Shown: positions 6,103-13,431 of the stretch, one piece after another | Layout: the number at the start of each line of letters is the position of its first letter | Numbering within the stretch: the stretch's first letter is position 1 | Assembly (NCBI GenBank): GCA_035762005.1 | Contig: DASTQA010000029.1 | Span: 1-15,708 of the forward strand | DNA: 15,708 nucleotides | Source of the DNA: JAIBJN01 sp035762005 | Lineage (GTDB): Bacteria > Actinomycetota > Thermoleophilia > Gaiellales > Gaiellaceae | Reading direction: 5' to 3' | The notes under the pieces: model-generated | The model's input: the letters and a program-made list of their open reading frames with translations, nothing else | Told to the model about the DNA's origin: nothing | Databases searched by the model: none | Program-made: the position numbers and the translations under genes

Positions 6103-7731
6103 GTGCTCGACGCGCACCTTCGCGGCGCTCCGCGCGGACGCGAGCTGCGCTGCCGCGGCTGGGAGCAGGAAGGCGCTCTGCGATGCCTCCTCAACAACGT
6201 CGACCCGGCCGTCGCGGAGGATGCCTCGGCACTCGTCGTCTACGGAGGGCGTGGGCGGGCGGCGCGTGGGCCGGAGGCGCTCGCCGAGATCGTCGCCGCC
6301 CTCGAGCGCCTCGGCTCCGACGAGACGTTGATCGTCCAGTCCGGCAAGAAGGTCGCCGTCCTGCCGACGCACGCCGACGCGCCGCGCGTCCTCATCTCGA
6401 CGGCGATGGTCGTGCCCGCGTGGTCCGACGAGGACTCGTTCCACCGGCTCGAGGACGCCGGCCTGACGATGTTCGGCCAGATGACGGCGGCGGGCTGGTT
6501 CTACATCGGCACACAGGGGATCCTCGGGTTCACCTACGAGACGTTCCGGGCCGTGGCAGGGTCGCACTTCGACGGCAACCTCGGCGGCAGGCGCGTCCTC
6601 ACCGCAGGCCTGGGCGGAATGGGCGGCGCCCAGGGTTTCGGCGTCACCCGAAACGGCGGCCGCGCTCTCATCGTCGAAGTGGACGCCGCCCGGGCCGAGC
6701 GCCGTCTCCGCGACGGCTGGGTCGACGTCGTCGCCGGCTACGACGAGGCGCTCGCCGCCCACCTCGACCCCGGTGGACCGGGCACCGTCGCCCTGGTCGG
6801 CAACGCGGCCGACGTCGTGCCTCGCCTGCTCGCAGACGACGTCGCGTTCGACGTCGTCACGGACCAGACGGCCGCGCACGACCCGCTCCGCGGCTACGTG
6901 CCCCGGGCTTTCACGGCCGAGGAAGCCGCCCACGCCGACACGGACGACCCGCAGTTTCGACGCGCGGTCTTCGACTCGCTGGCGGCCCACGTCGAGGCGA
7001 TGCTCGGCTTCCGCGAGCGCGGGGCCGTCGTCTTCGAGTACGGGAACGGCATCCGCGCCCAGGCCGTCGCCCACGGAGTCGAGGAGGCCGGCGCGATTCC
7101 AGGGTTCGTCGCGGCCTACGTGCGGCCGATTCTCGCCCGCGGCCTGGGCCCGTTCCGGTGGATCTGCCTCACCGGGGATCCCGAGGACCTGCGGCGGAGC
7201 GAGGACGTCGTCATCGATGTCGTCGGCAGCGATTCGCTCAGCGGCTGGATCAGGCTGGCGCGGGAGCGAGTGCCAGTCCAGGGCCTGCCCGCACGCGTCT
7301 GCTGGCTCGGCCTCGGGGAGCGCGATCGCGTGGCCCTGGCACTGAACGAGCTCGTCCGCTCGGGGAAGTGCGGCCCGCTCGCCCTCGGCCGCGACCACAT
7401 GGATCCGGCCTCGGTCGCCTCGCCGTCGCGGGAGACCGAGGGGATGCTCGACGGGAGCGACGCGATCGCCGACTGGCCCGTCCTCTCGGCACTCCTGAAC
7501 GCGGCGCAGGGGGCGAGCTGGGTCGCCATCGGGAGCGGAGGCGGTGTCGGCGTCGGCCGCTCGCTCCACTCCGGCATGGTCGTCGTCGCTGACGGAAGCG
7601 AGCGCGCGAGGCGAAGGATCAGCCGCGTGTTCTGGACCGACCCGGCCCTCGGCATCGCCCGCTACGCCGACGCCGGCTACGCGGAGGCACATGCCGAGGC
7701 AGTGCGTCACGGGCTCGACATGGGGCTTTGA
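6103..7731 (+). CDS. hutU: Urocanate hydratase (urocanase)
   Basis: This is the 542-residue cytoplasmic NAD-dependent enzyme that hydrates urocanate to imidazolonepropionate, step two of histidine degradation. Family members are about 550-560 residues, so the protein is complete. The start resembles the family (RGAPRGRELRCRGWEQEGAL, LLNNVDPAVAE). GLGGMGGAQ at 169-177 is the NAD-binding loop. FEYGNGIR (311-318) has Gly where most members have a second Asn. VQGLPARVCW carries the catalytic cysteine C400; the PROSITE pattern begins with F, here V. GRDHMDPASVASPSRETEG (429-447) is the signature near the C-terminus, followed by LLNAAQGASWVAIGSGGGVG. The GTG at 6103 has a TAGGAT box 6 nt upstream. 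No hutH, hutI or hutG is in the window, so the rest of the pathway must be elsewhere. It converges on the HAD gene with a 37-bp gap. Confidence 0.95.
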   Translation: MLDAHLRGAPRGRELRCRGWEQEGALRCLLNNVDPAVAEDASALVVYGGRGRAARGPEALAEIVAALERLGSDETLIVQSGKKVAVLPTHADAPRVLISTAMVVPAWSDEDSFHRLEDAGLTMFGQMTAAGWFYIGTQGILGFTYETFRAVAGSHFDGNLGGRRVLTAGLGGMGGAQGFGVTRNGGRALIVEVDAARAERRLRDGWVDVVAGYDEALAAHLDPGGPGTVALVGNAADVVPRLLADDVAFDVVTDQTAAHDPLRGYVPRAFTAEEAAHADTDDPQFRRAVFDSLAAHVEAMLGFRERGAVVFEYGNGIRAQAVAHGVEEAGAIPGFVAAYVRPILARGLGPFRWICLTGDPEDLRRSEDVVIDVVGSDSLSGWIRLARERVPVQGLPARVCWLGLGERDRVALALNELVRSGKCGPLALGRDHMDPASVASPSRETEGMLDGSDAIADWPVLSALLNAAQGASWVAIGSGGGVGVGRSLHSGMVVVADGSERARRRISRVFWTDPALGIARYADAGYAEAHAEAVRHGLDMGL

Positions 7732-7768
7732 GCTTCGCCTCGAGGCTCTGCCCGAAGTCTTGGCTTGC

Positions 7769-8662
7769 CTAGGTCGCGCCCGTTCCTTCCCGAAGCGCAC
7801 GGACGCCGCGCAGGACCCGATCGCGCCGCTCGCCCAGGGCGGCCGCCGCGGCCGCCGAGTACTCGCCGCGGAGCCCTCGCCCGCTCTTGACGCCGAGCGC
7901 GCCGGCCTCGAGAGCGCGCCTGACCGACGGTGCGGGCTCGGTCTCGTTCGCGAGCTCCGGCCAGAGATTGGCGGCGACCGCGGCATGGACGTCGAGCCCG
8001 GCGAGGTCCATCGTCTCGAACGGCCCGATCGCCGCCCAGCGGGCGCCGAGGCCGTGGCTGACCGCGCGGTCGACGTCCGCGAACGAGCAGACGCCCGCGT
8101 CGACGAGCGCGTAGGCCTCGCGCAGGAGCGCGTACTGGAGCCGGTTCGCGACGAAGCCGGGAACGTCGCGGCGGACGACGATCGGCGCCTTCCCGATCTC
8201 GTCCATCCAGCCCACGAGGGTGTCGAGGGTCTCGGGGGCGGTGCGCTCGGCGCCCACGACCTCGACGAGCTCGACCAGCTCAGGCGGGTTGAGGAAGTGC
8301 AGGCCGGCGAAGCGCTCCGGTCGTCCGAGAGCAGCGGCAAGCACGGCCAGCCGAAGCGACGACGTGTTCGTCGTCAAGATCGCGTCGCGGGCGACCAGCT
8401 CCTCCGCCCGCGCGAGGACGTCTCGCTTCGGCTCCAGCTCCTCCACGATCGTCTCGACGACCAGATCGGCGCCCCGCAGCGCCTCGTCGAGGGACGTGGT
8501 CAGGCGTACCCGCCCGTCCCCCAATCGCTTTCGCGCGGCCTCGAGACTGGACTCACGCCGGGCGGTGAGGCGAACCGAGGCACCCGCCTCCGCGAAGACC
8601 CGCGCGATCCCGGCGCCCATCGTGCCGGCGCCGATGACGGCCACGTCGCGCGGAAGTCCCAT
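7769..8662 (-). CDS. 3-hydroxyacyl-CoA dehydrogenase family protein
   Basis: This is a 297-residue NAD-dependent dehydrogenase that oxidises 3-hydroxyacyl-CoA (often 3-hydroxybutyryl-CoA) in beta-oxidation or butyrate-type metabolism. The Rossmann domain begins at once (DVAVIGAGTMGAGIARVFAE, GxGxxG at 11-16). The NAD-domain continues with ADLVVETIVEELEPKRDV and TTNTSSL. H122 (AGLHFLNPPELVE) and E134 (LVEVV) are spaced 12 apart like the catalytic His-Glu pair of the family. The C-terminal helical dimerisation domain starts at RDVPGFVANRLQYALLREA. Its length is typical of the single-function enzyme of about 285-300 residues. The ATG at 8662 has TACGGT 6 nt upstream and no close SD, so it is probably leaderless. 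The gene is downstream of the TfoX-N gene but separated by 103 bp and a hairpin, so it is likely transcribed separately. Confidence 0.92.
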   Translation of the reverse strand: MGLPRDVAVIGAGTMGAGIARVFAEAGASVRLTARRESSLEAARKRLGDGRVRLTTSLDEALRGADLVVETIVEELEPKRDVLARAEELVARDAILTTNTSSLRLAVLAAALGRPERFAGLHFLNPPELVELVEVVGAERTAPETLDTLVGWMDEIGKAPIVVRRDVPGFVANRLQYALLREAYALVDAGVCSFADVDRAVSHGLGARWAAIGPFETMDLAGLDVHAAVAANLWPELANETEPAPSVRRALEAGALGVKSGRGLRGEYSAAAAAALGERRDRVLRGVRALREGTGAT

Positions 8663-8668
8663 CGGCGC

Positions 8669-8674
8669 ACCGTA
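8669..8674 (-). promoter_or_regulatory. -10 box TACGGT, leaderless start of the dehydrogenase gene
   Basis: TACGGT on the minus strand ends 6 nt before the ATG at 8662. A GAGGCGG lies 12 nt from the ATG, which is too far for a good SD. Confidence 0.45.
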
Positions 8675-8717
8675 CCGCCTCCCTACGTCGGCGAGTCGAC
8701 GGCCTGCAAGTCGGTTT

Positions 8718-8735
8718 GGCCTGCGGCGGCAGGCC
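8718..8735 (-). terminator. Hairpin after the TfoX-N gene
   Basis: This is a perfect 7-bp stem, GGCCTGC / GCAGGCC, with a 4-nt loop, 31 nt beyond the stop at 8766 on the minus strand and upstream of the dehydrogenase promoter. No U-tract follows. A third GGCCTGC copy occurs at 8701-8707. Confidence 0.5.
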
Positions 8736-8765
8736 GCTGCCGATCCACGAGCCGGGGACGCCGGT

Positions 8766-9101
8766 CTAGCGCTTCACCGGGAGTGAGCGGGCGTAGGTCG
8801 TGCCGAGCTCGACCCATTTGAAGAGCTGGCGTTTCGTGCGAAGGTCTTGAGGGTCGACGCGTAGCCATCCCCGCATCGGCCGTCCGCGCATCTCCATGAG
8901 GCGAGCGTTCGTCGTCGCGACGAGCGCGTCTGCCTGCGCCGGGTCCACGCGTACGAGGACGCCACCTTGGCCACTTGCTGCCACGGCCATGTTGCCTCCG
9001 ACGAGAAACGCGAGCCCGCCGAACATCTTCCTCTCCGTCAGATCGGATTCGGTGCCGACAAGCGCCCGGATGCGATCCGCGAGTTCCTCGTCGTAGGCCA
9101 C
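8766..9101 (-). CDS. TfoX/Sxy N-terminal domain protein
   Basis: This encodes 111 residues forming a single TfoX-N domain without the C-terminal TfoX domain. The core signature is present: ERKMFGGLAFLVGGNMAVAA (23-42), VLVRVDP (48-54), RPMRGWLRVDP (74-84) and the terminal FKWVELGTTYARSLP. In gammaproteobacteria the full-length protein regulates competence. The stand-alone actinobacterial versions have no established role, so competence is not inferred here. I chose GTG 9101 (VAYDEELADRIRAL) because the family usually begins MAYDExLAxRxR. A TTG at 9128 would add nine unlike residues. There is no SD, but TACGAT lies 7 nt upstream, fitting a leaderless mRNA. Confidence 0.88.
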   Translation of the reverse strand: MAYDEELADRIRALVGTESDLTERKMFGGLAFLVGGNMAVAASGQGGVLVRVDPAQADALVATTNARLMEMRGRPMRGWLRVDPQDLRTKRQLFKWVELGTTYARSLPVKR

Positions 9102-9108
9102 AAGGGCG

Positions 9109-9114
9109 ATCGTA
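9109..9114 (-). promoter_or_regulatory. -10 box TACGAT, leaderless start of the TfoX-N gene
   Basis: TACGAT on the minus strand ends 7 nt before the GTG at 9101. It also supports 9101 over the TTG at 9128, because the box would lie inside a gene that started at 9128. Confidence 0.45.
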
Positions 9115-9258
9115 GGGCAAAGCGGCAAGCCTCCGGCGACCGGCGGCCGGCGCGCTCGCTGCTCCGTGCGCTTGCGCGCGCCCAGTCACGCGGGAGACCG
9201 CGCGTGGCGAACCCGACCCCCGTCGTTCAGGTGGACCCCAGATCGCTCGAGCGTCGGG

Positions 9259-9280
9259 CGCGCTCCCGATCCCGAGCGCG
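9259..9280 (-). terminator. Hairpin after the GH15/membrane-protein pair
   Basis: CGCGCTC / GAGCGCG form a 7-bp stem with an 8-nt loop, beginning 12 nt after the stop at 9293 on the minus strand. It is GC-rich with no T-tract. The position right after the last gene of the unit supports a terminator role. Confidence 0.45.
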
Positions 9281-9292
9281 GCCGCACTTCGC

Positions 9293-9772
9293 TCAGCCGG
9301 CCCAGGCGACGAAGCCGCCGACGATCCCGCCGTAGACGACGTGCGCGACGACCGTCACGAGCGGCGTCTGCCGACCGTAGTTGAGCAGGAAGAAACCGGG
9401 CGGCTCCAGGAGCGGCGCCGATCCGGCGGCATCGAAGCCGGAGCCCATGCGCGGATGGACCGTCGGAAGCAGGACGCTGACGAGGGCGCTCGCCGCGAAG
9501 AGGGCGTGCACGAAACCGAACGCCGCTCCGAGGAGGATGCCCGAGTCGTCCACGACGACGAAGACAGCCCAGTAGGCGAGCGCGAAGAGCAGCCCGAACA
9601 CGAAGTGGAGCAGGTAGCCGATGGCCTTGGCGCGGACGCGGTCCTCGGTGACCGCCGTCCCGAGCAGGAACGGAAGATCGATGCGGGTGAGCCCGAGCTC
9701 GCTCGCTGCTCGCAGGAGCGTGGTCAGCACGAGCGTTCCGGCGAGGCCGCCGACGAGAGCGCCTCCGATCAT
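9293..9772 (-). CDS. Conserved four-helix membrane protein coupled to GH15
   Basis: This is a 159-residue integral membrane protein with hydrophobic segments at about 2-22, 48-74, 78-103 and 135-157. Between helices 3 and 4 lies a polar segment with VHPRMGSGFD and PPGFFLLNYGRQTPLVTVVA, which I recall as the conserved part of an uncharacterised actinobacterial family (LEPPGFLALNYGRRTPL in relatives). No enzyme or transporter motif is seen. The ATG at 9772 overlaps the TGA of the GH15 gene (ATGA, 9772-9769), so translation is almost certainly coupled and the two proteins may act together. An inner-membrane location is likely, with no signal peptide cleavage site. The function is unknown. Confidence 0.8.
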   Translation of the reverse strand: MIGGALVGGLAGTLVLTTLLRAASELGLTRIDLPFLLGTAVTEDRVRAKAIGYLLHFVFGLLFALAYWAVFVVVDDSGILLGAAFGFVHALFAASALVSVLLPTVHPRMGSGFDAAGSAPLLEPPGFFLLNYGRQTPLVTVVAHVVYGGIVGGFVAWAG

Positions 9773-11562
9773 CGGGCGGCTTCGGCGACGGCGGTCGCGG
9801 CATTGATCAACGCCAGATGGCTCAGCGCCTGCGGGAAGTTGCCCAGGAACTCGTCAGTCCTCGGATCGATCTCCTCCGAGTAGAGGCCGACGTCGTTCGC
9901 GAGCCCGACCAGCTCGTCCATCAACGCCGTGGCCTCCTCGAGGCGGCCCTGGCGTGCGTACGCCTCGACGAGCCAGAAGGAGCACGCGAGGAACGCGCCC
10001 TCCTCGCCGGGTAGGCCGTCCTCGCTGACGTACCGGGTCACGTAGGGCCCGTCCGCAAGCTCCCGTCGGACTGCATCGACGGTGCCGACCAGGCGAGGCG
10101 CCGCGGCGTCGTCGTAGCGGGCGATGACGCCGAGGAGCAGCGACGCATCGAGGAGATCCTCCTCCGAGCTCCGGGTGTAGCTCCGCTTGTGCTCGGCGTA
10201 GCAGCGGTTCTCGACGAACGCCCGGATCCGCCCGCGCTCCCGCCGCCAGCGGGCAACGTCCCCCCGCACCCACCCCTTCTCCGCGAGCGCGCAGGCGCGG
10301 TCGAGGGCGACCGCGCACATCATCTTCGACTGGGTGAAGTGCGCCGGATCGCCGCGGACCTCCCAGATTCCGGCATCGGTTTCGGCCCAGATGTCGCACA
10401 CGTGGTCGGCGACGCCGGCGAGCCAGCGGGCGTGATCGCGATCGAGACCGCCGGCGGAGCGGGCCATCTCGCTCGCGGCGTCCAAGACCTCGCCGTAGAC
10501 ATCGAGCTGTGTCTGACCGGCCGCGCCGTTTCCGATGCGGACGGGGCACGAGCCGCGGTAGCCGCTGAGCGGCAGCGTTCGCTCATCCGCCTCGGGCCGA
10601 CCGTTCAGCCGGTAGAGCACGCGGACGTTCGGATGCGTGAGCTGGGATGCGTGCGAGAGCCAAGAGAAGTAGGCATCGGCCTCGCGCGAGCAGCCGAGGC
10701 CGAGGAGCGCCCGTAAGGTGAACGCGGAGTCGCGCGGCCAGGAGAAGCGGTAGTCCCAGTTCCGCCCGCCGCCGACGGCCTCGGGGACCGAAGTCGTGGC
10801 CGCGGCGGCGATCGCGCCCGACGGCGCGAACACGAGCAGCTTGAGCGCCAGCGCGCTCCTCAGGACGGCGTCCCGCCACGGCCCGTCGTAGACGCGCCCG
10901 GCGCTCCAGTCGCGCCAGGCACTCTCGGTTGCGGCGAGCCGCGTGGCGACCTCTCCCCTGGCCGGCAGGACGAGCGGCTCCTGATGCGCCGCGGCCAGGA
11001 CGATGTGCGCCACGTCCCCTTCGGCCGTGACGAAGCGGCTGTTGACGTCGCCGTCGCCGATGGCGGGCTCGCCGGCGTCCCAGCCGAGGACGGCGACGGC
11101 GTCTCGTCCGCACGCCGCCACGGGCACGCCCGCACGCCGCTCCAGGCGCACACGTGCCCCGTACCTCGGTCGCGGCTCGACGCGCCAGAGCATCGGAACG
11201 CGCCCCGCCGTACCTTCGACGCGTCGGACGAGCTCGCGGTAGGGAGCGAACCCGCTCGTCGGAAGCGTCATCGCGTCGGTGACGCGGACACGTCCTTGCG
11301 ACGTCGCGAACGTCGTCTCGAGCACGTTCGTCTTCGGGACGTAGCGTCGCGTCGCCTCGTACGGCACCTCGGGCTCGAGCAAGAAGCGACCACCGCGCTC
11401 GGCGTCGACGAGCGCCGCGAACACGCTCGGCGAGTCGAGGTCGGGGAGGCACAGCCAGTCGATCGACCCGTCGCGGGCGACGAGCGCGACGGTGCGACCG
11501 TCGCCGACGGCCGCGTAGTCGCGGATGGGGGCGTAACCGCGGTTTCGAATCGGGTCGCTCAC
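9769..11562 (-). CDS. Glycoside hydrolase family 15 (glucoamylase/trehalase-like)
   Basis: This is a 597-residue cytoplasmic enzyme hydrolysing alpha-glucosidic bonds. Family members include glucan 1,4-alpha-glucosidases and actinobacterial trehalases, and the sequence alone does not settle the substrate. The N-terminal beta domain (GYAPIRDYAAVGDGRTVALV, then DGSIDWLCLPDLDSPSVFAA) is the usual opening. The (alpha/alpha)6 barrel starts near 250 with GGRNWDYRFSWPRDSAFTLR (N268, W269, D270). E358 in QTQLDVYGEVLDA is the expected general acid, and E571 in TDEFLGNFPQALSHLALINA the expected base. Length and order fit the bacterial type without starch-binding domain or signal peptide. The GTG at 11562 is chosen because the domain begins directly after it. 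It has no SD and no TAnnnT box, so the start evidence is weak. The gene is divergent from the amidase (123-bp gap) and overlaps the membrane gene by 4 nt. Confidence 0.93.
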   Translation of the reverse strand: MSDPIRNRGYAPIRDYAAVGDGRTVALVARDGSIDWLCLPDLDSPSVFAALVDAERGGRFLLEPEVPYEATRRYVPKTNVLETTFATSQGRVRVTDAMTLPTSGFAPYRELVRRVEGTAGRVPMLWRVEPRPRYGARVRLERRAGVPVAACGRDAVAVLGWDAGEPAIGDGDVNSRFVTAEGDVAHIVLAAAHQEPLVLPARGEVATRLAATESAWRDWSAGRVYDGPWRDAVLRSALALKLLVFAPSGAIAAAATTSVPEAVGGGRNWDYRFSWPRDSAFTLRALLGLGCSREADAYFSWLSHASQLTHPNVRVLYRLNGRPEADERTLPLSGYRGSCPVRIGNGAAGQTQLDVYGEVLDAASEMARSAGGLDRDHARWLAGVADHVCDIWAETDAGIWEVRGDPAHFTQSKMMCAVALDRACALAEKGWVRGDVARWRRERGRIRAFVENRCYAEHKRSYTRSSEEDLLDASLLLGVIARYDDAAAPRLVGTVDAVRRELADGPYVTRYVSEDGLPGEEGAFLACSFWLVEAYARQGRLEEATALMDELVGLANDVGLYSEEIDPRTDEFLGNFPQALSHLALINAATAVAEAAR

Positions 11563-11685
11563 GACTGACGCGCGAGAGTGAGTGACATCCGCACGAGGCG
11601 ACCTTACGGCGCTTGTCACGACCCCGCGCGCCGTACGGGGACGACCGCGCTCGCTCGGCGAGGGGCGGTGTTGGAGAATCGAGCG

Positions 11686-13113
11686 ATGCAACCGTTGGAC
11701 GACTTCGCGGACGCCGTCGCGGTCGCCGAGGCCGTTCGCAGGCGCGACGTCTCGCCCGTCGAGGTCGTCGCGGCGACGCTCGAACGGATCTCGCGCCTCG
11801 ACGGCGAGGTGAACTCGATCGTGGTCGTCCTCGCAGAACAGGCGCTCGCGGAGGCGCGCCGAGCCGAGACGGCAGCAGCGGCCGGGGAGGAGGTCGGACC
11901 ACTTCACGGAGTTCCCTTCTCCGTCAAGGACGTCCTCTGGCTACGGGATGCGCCGGCGACGAACGGTTCTCGCGCGCTTCACGACTTCACTCCGGCCGTC
12001 GACGCCGTCGCGGTGGCACGCCTGCGTGAGGCGGGAGCCATCCCGGTCGGCAAGACGAACAACCCCGAGCTCTGCTTCGCCGGCGTGACGGACAACCGCG
12101 TCTACGGCCTGACTCGGAATCCCCGCGACCTCTCGCGGACGCCGGGCGGCTCGAGCGGAGGCGCGGGCGCGTCGCTCGCTCTCGGCCTGACGCCGCTCGC
12201 GCTCGGAACCGACGGTGGCGGCTCCGTCCGGATCCCCTCGTCGTTCTGCGGTGTCGCCGGGCTCAAGCCGAGCTACGGGCTCGTTCCGGGAACGCCCGGC
12301 TTCCGCGGGTGGCGCTCGCTGTCGGTCGTGGGCCCGATGGCCCGGACGACGCGGGATCTCGCGCTCGTCCTCTCGGTGCTCGCGGGATTCCACCCCTCCG
12401 ACGACACGACGGTCGAGCTGCCGCTAGGCGAGTACGCGAGAGCGGTCGCCGAGGCGAACGGGGACGACCTCCGCGTCGCCGTGAGCGCCGACCTCGGCTT
12501 CGCCCCGCTCGAGCCAGGCGTGCGACAGGCCTTCGAGACGGCGATCGGGCGGCTCGGCGGGGCCGGCTGGAAGCTGGAGGAGGCGCACCCGCCGACGGGC
12601 GATCCGGTCGACCTCTGGAACCTCGTCGCCGCCTGCGAGGGGTATGCCGCGCACCGCGATCTGCTCGAGCACCATCGTGAGGAGCTCGAGCCGGGCACGG
12701 TCGACGCGCTCAGCGCGGGAGAGCGGTACTCGGCTGCGGACTACCTCGACGCCACCGAGGAGCGGGCCGGATTCGTCCGGTCCTGGCTCGAGTTCCTCGA
12801 CCGGTACGACGTGCTCCTGACGCCGACGATGCAGCTGACCGCGTTCCCCGTGGGGTCGGCGTCCCCGGCGACGATCGGCGACCACCGGGTGGATCCTGAG
12901 CGCGACGACTGGTGCGTCTTCTGCTACCCGGCCAACCTCGCCGGTCTCCCGGCCGCGAGCGTTCCCTGCGGCCTCGACGAGCGCGGCCTCCCCGTCGGGC
13001 TCCAGATCGTCGGCGGCCGCTTTCGCGACGAGACGGTACTTCGCACCGCAGCCGCTTTCGAGGCTCTGCAGCCGTGGCCACGAGGCGCACCAGATCCTCC
13101 GTCCGAGGTTTAG
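11686..13113 (+). CDS. Amidase-signature family hydrolase
   Basis: This is a 475-residue cytoplasmic serine hydrolase that cleaves carboxamides. The amidase-signature family also includes GatA, but no gatC or gatB is adjacent, so a catabolic amidase is more likely. The Ser-cisSer-Lys triad is visible: K81 in GVPFSVKDVLW, S156 in RTPGGSSGGAGAS and S180 in GTDGGGSVRIPSSFCG. Other family marks are VDAVAVARLREAGAIPVGKT (105-124) and GLKPSYGLVPGTPGF. The C-terminal YPANLAGLPAASVPCG and LPVGLQIVGG are complete, so the enzyme is intact. The ATG at 11686 has GGAGA 9 nt upstream. A GAGAAT sequence lies 6 nt upstream, which might serve as a -10 like the leaderless genes. An in-frame start at 11578 would add 36 unlike residues and is rejected. 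The substrate cannot be told. Confidence 0.93.
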   Translation: MQPLDDFADAVAVAEAVRRRDVSPVEVVAATLERISRLDGEVNSIVVVLAEQALAEARRAETAAAAGEEVGPLHGVPFSVKDVLWLRDAPATNGSRALHDFTPAVDAVAVARLREAGAIPVGKTNNPELCFAGVTDNRVYGLTRNPRDLSRTPGGSSGGAGASLALGLTPLALGTDGGGSVRIPSSFCGVAGLKPSYGLVPGTPGFRGWRSLSVVGPMARTTRDLALVLSVLAGFHPSDDTTVELPLGEYARAVAEANGDDLRVAVSADLGFAPLEPGVRQAFETAIGRLGGAGWKLEEAHPPTGDPVDLWNLVAACEGYAAHRDLLEHHREELEPGTVDALSAGERYSAADYLDATEERAGFVRSWLEFLDRYDVLLTPTMQLTAFPVGSASPATIGDHRVDPERDDWCVFCYPANLAGLPAASVPCGLDERGLPVGLQIVGGRFRDETVLRTAAAFEALQPWPRGAPDPPSEV

Positions 13114-13171
13114 CGACGAGGGGCGGGAGCAAGGCTACGCCTTCCTGGCGGCCCAGCGAAGGGAGCACGAA

Positions 13172-13390
13172 GTGGCGAACGGCGCCGAGCGCAGCTTGAG
13201 GACGGTGTACCTCGTCGTACCGGTGACCTACGACGCCGAGCAAGCAGACGACGATTGCGTCGCGCAGGAGCTCGACGCGGTCGTGCGGGATGCGGCCGCG
13301 CGAGAGGCACTCGAACGCTGCGGCGTCGAGTCGGTCGGACACTGCGTCGTCCAGCCCCGCGGCGACGAGGTTCCGCTCGGCATCGAGTAA
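13172..13390 (+). CDS. Small conserved-looking hypothetical protein
   Basis: This encodes 72 residues of unrecognised family. A GTG at 13172 follows a good SD (AAGGGAG, 8 nt). The sequence starts RSLRTVYLVVPVTYDAEQAD, a beta strand, continues as an acidic helix (VAQELDAVVRDAAAREALER) and ends with CGVESVGHCVVQPRGDEVPL. It has two close cysteines and a plausible beta-alpha-beta fold. There is no signal peptide or membrane helix. It stands 58 bp after the amidase on the same strand and may be co-transcribed with it. It converges on the CoA-binding gene, with 41 bp between the stop codons. Confidence 0.65.
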   Translation: MANGAERSLRTVYLVVPVTYDAEQADDDCVAQELDAVVRDAAAREALERCGVESVGHCVVQPRGDEVPLGIE

Positions 13391-13412
13391 GCCTGCGGAC
13401 ACACCACCGCGG

Positions 13413-13426
13413 GAGCCGGTCGGCTC
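13413..13426. terminator. Short hairpin between convergent genes
   Basis: GAGCC / GGCTC form a 5-bp stem with a 4-nt loop in the 41-bp gap between the 72-residue gene and the CoA-binding gene. It could serve both strands. The stem is short and there is no T-run. Confidence 0.3.
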
Positions 13427-13431
13427 GCCTG

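Noticed and set aside
6016..8340. A 774-codon minus-strand open frame
   Set aside because: It is antisense to hutU and out of frame with the dehydrogenase and SRPBCC genes. It has no domain, and its composition is typical of a GC-rich shadow.
8663..9101. Competence role for the TfoX-N protein
   Set aside because: The protein lacks the C-terminal TfoX domain and there are no competence genes nearby. The domain alone does not support the role.
9225..9300. tRNA-like impression (frame reads RSSVGRAPD)
   Set aside because: No T-loop GGTTCGA, no acceptor pairing and no anticodon arm could be found on either strand.
11563..11907. Upstream start for the GH15 gene at 11907
   Set aside because: It would overlap the amidase start and add sequence unlike GH15. 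The domain begins right after GTG 11562.
11686..13113. Calling the amidase GatA
   Set aside because: There are no gatB or gatC neighbours, and the family signature is shared by many catabolic amidases.
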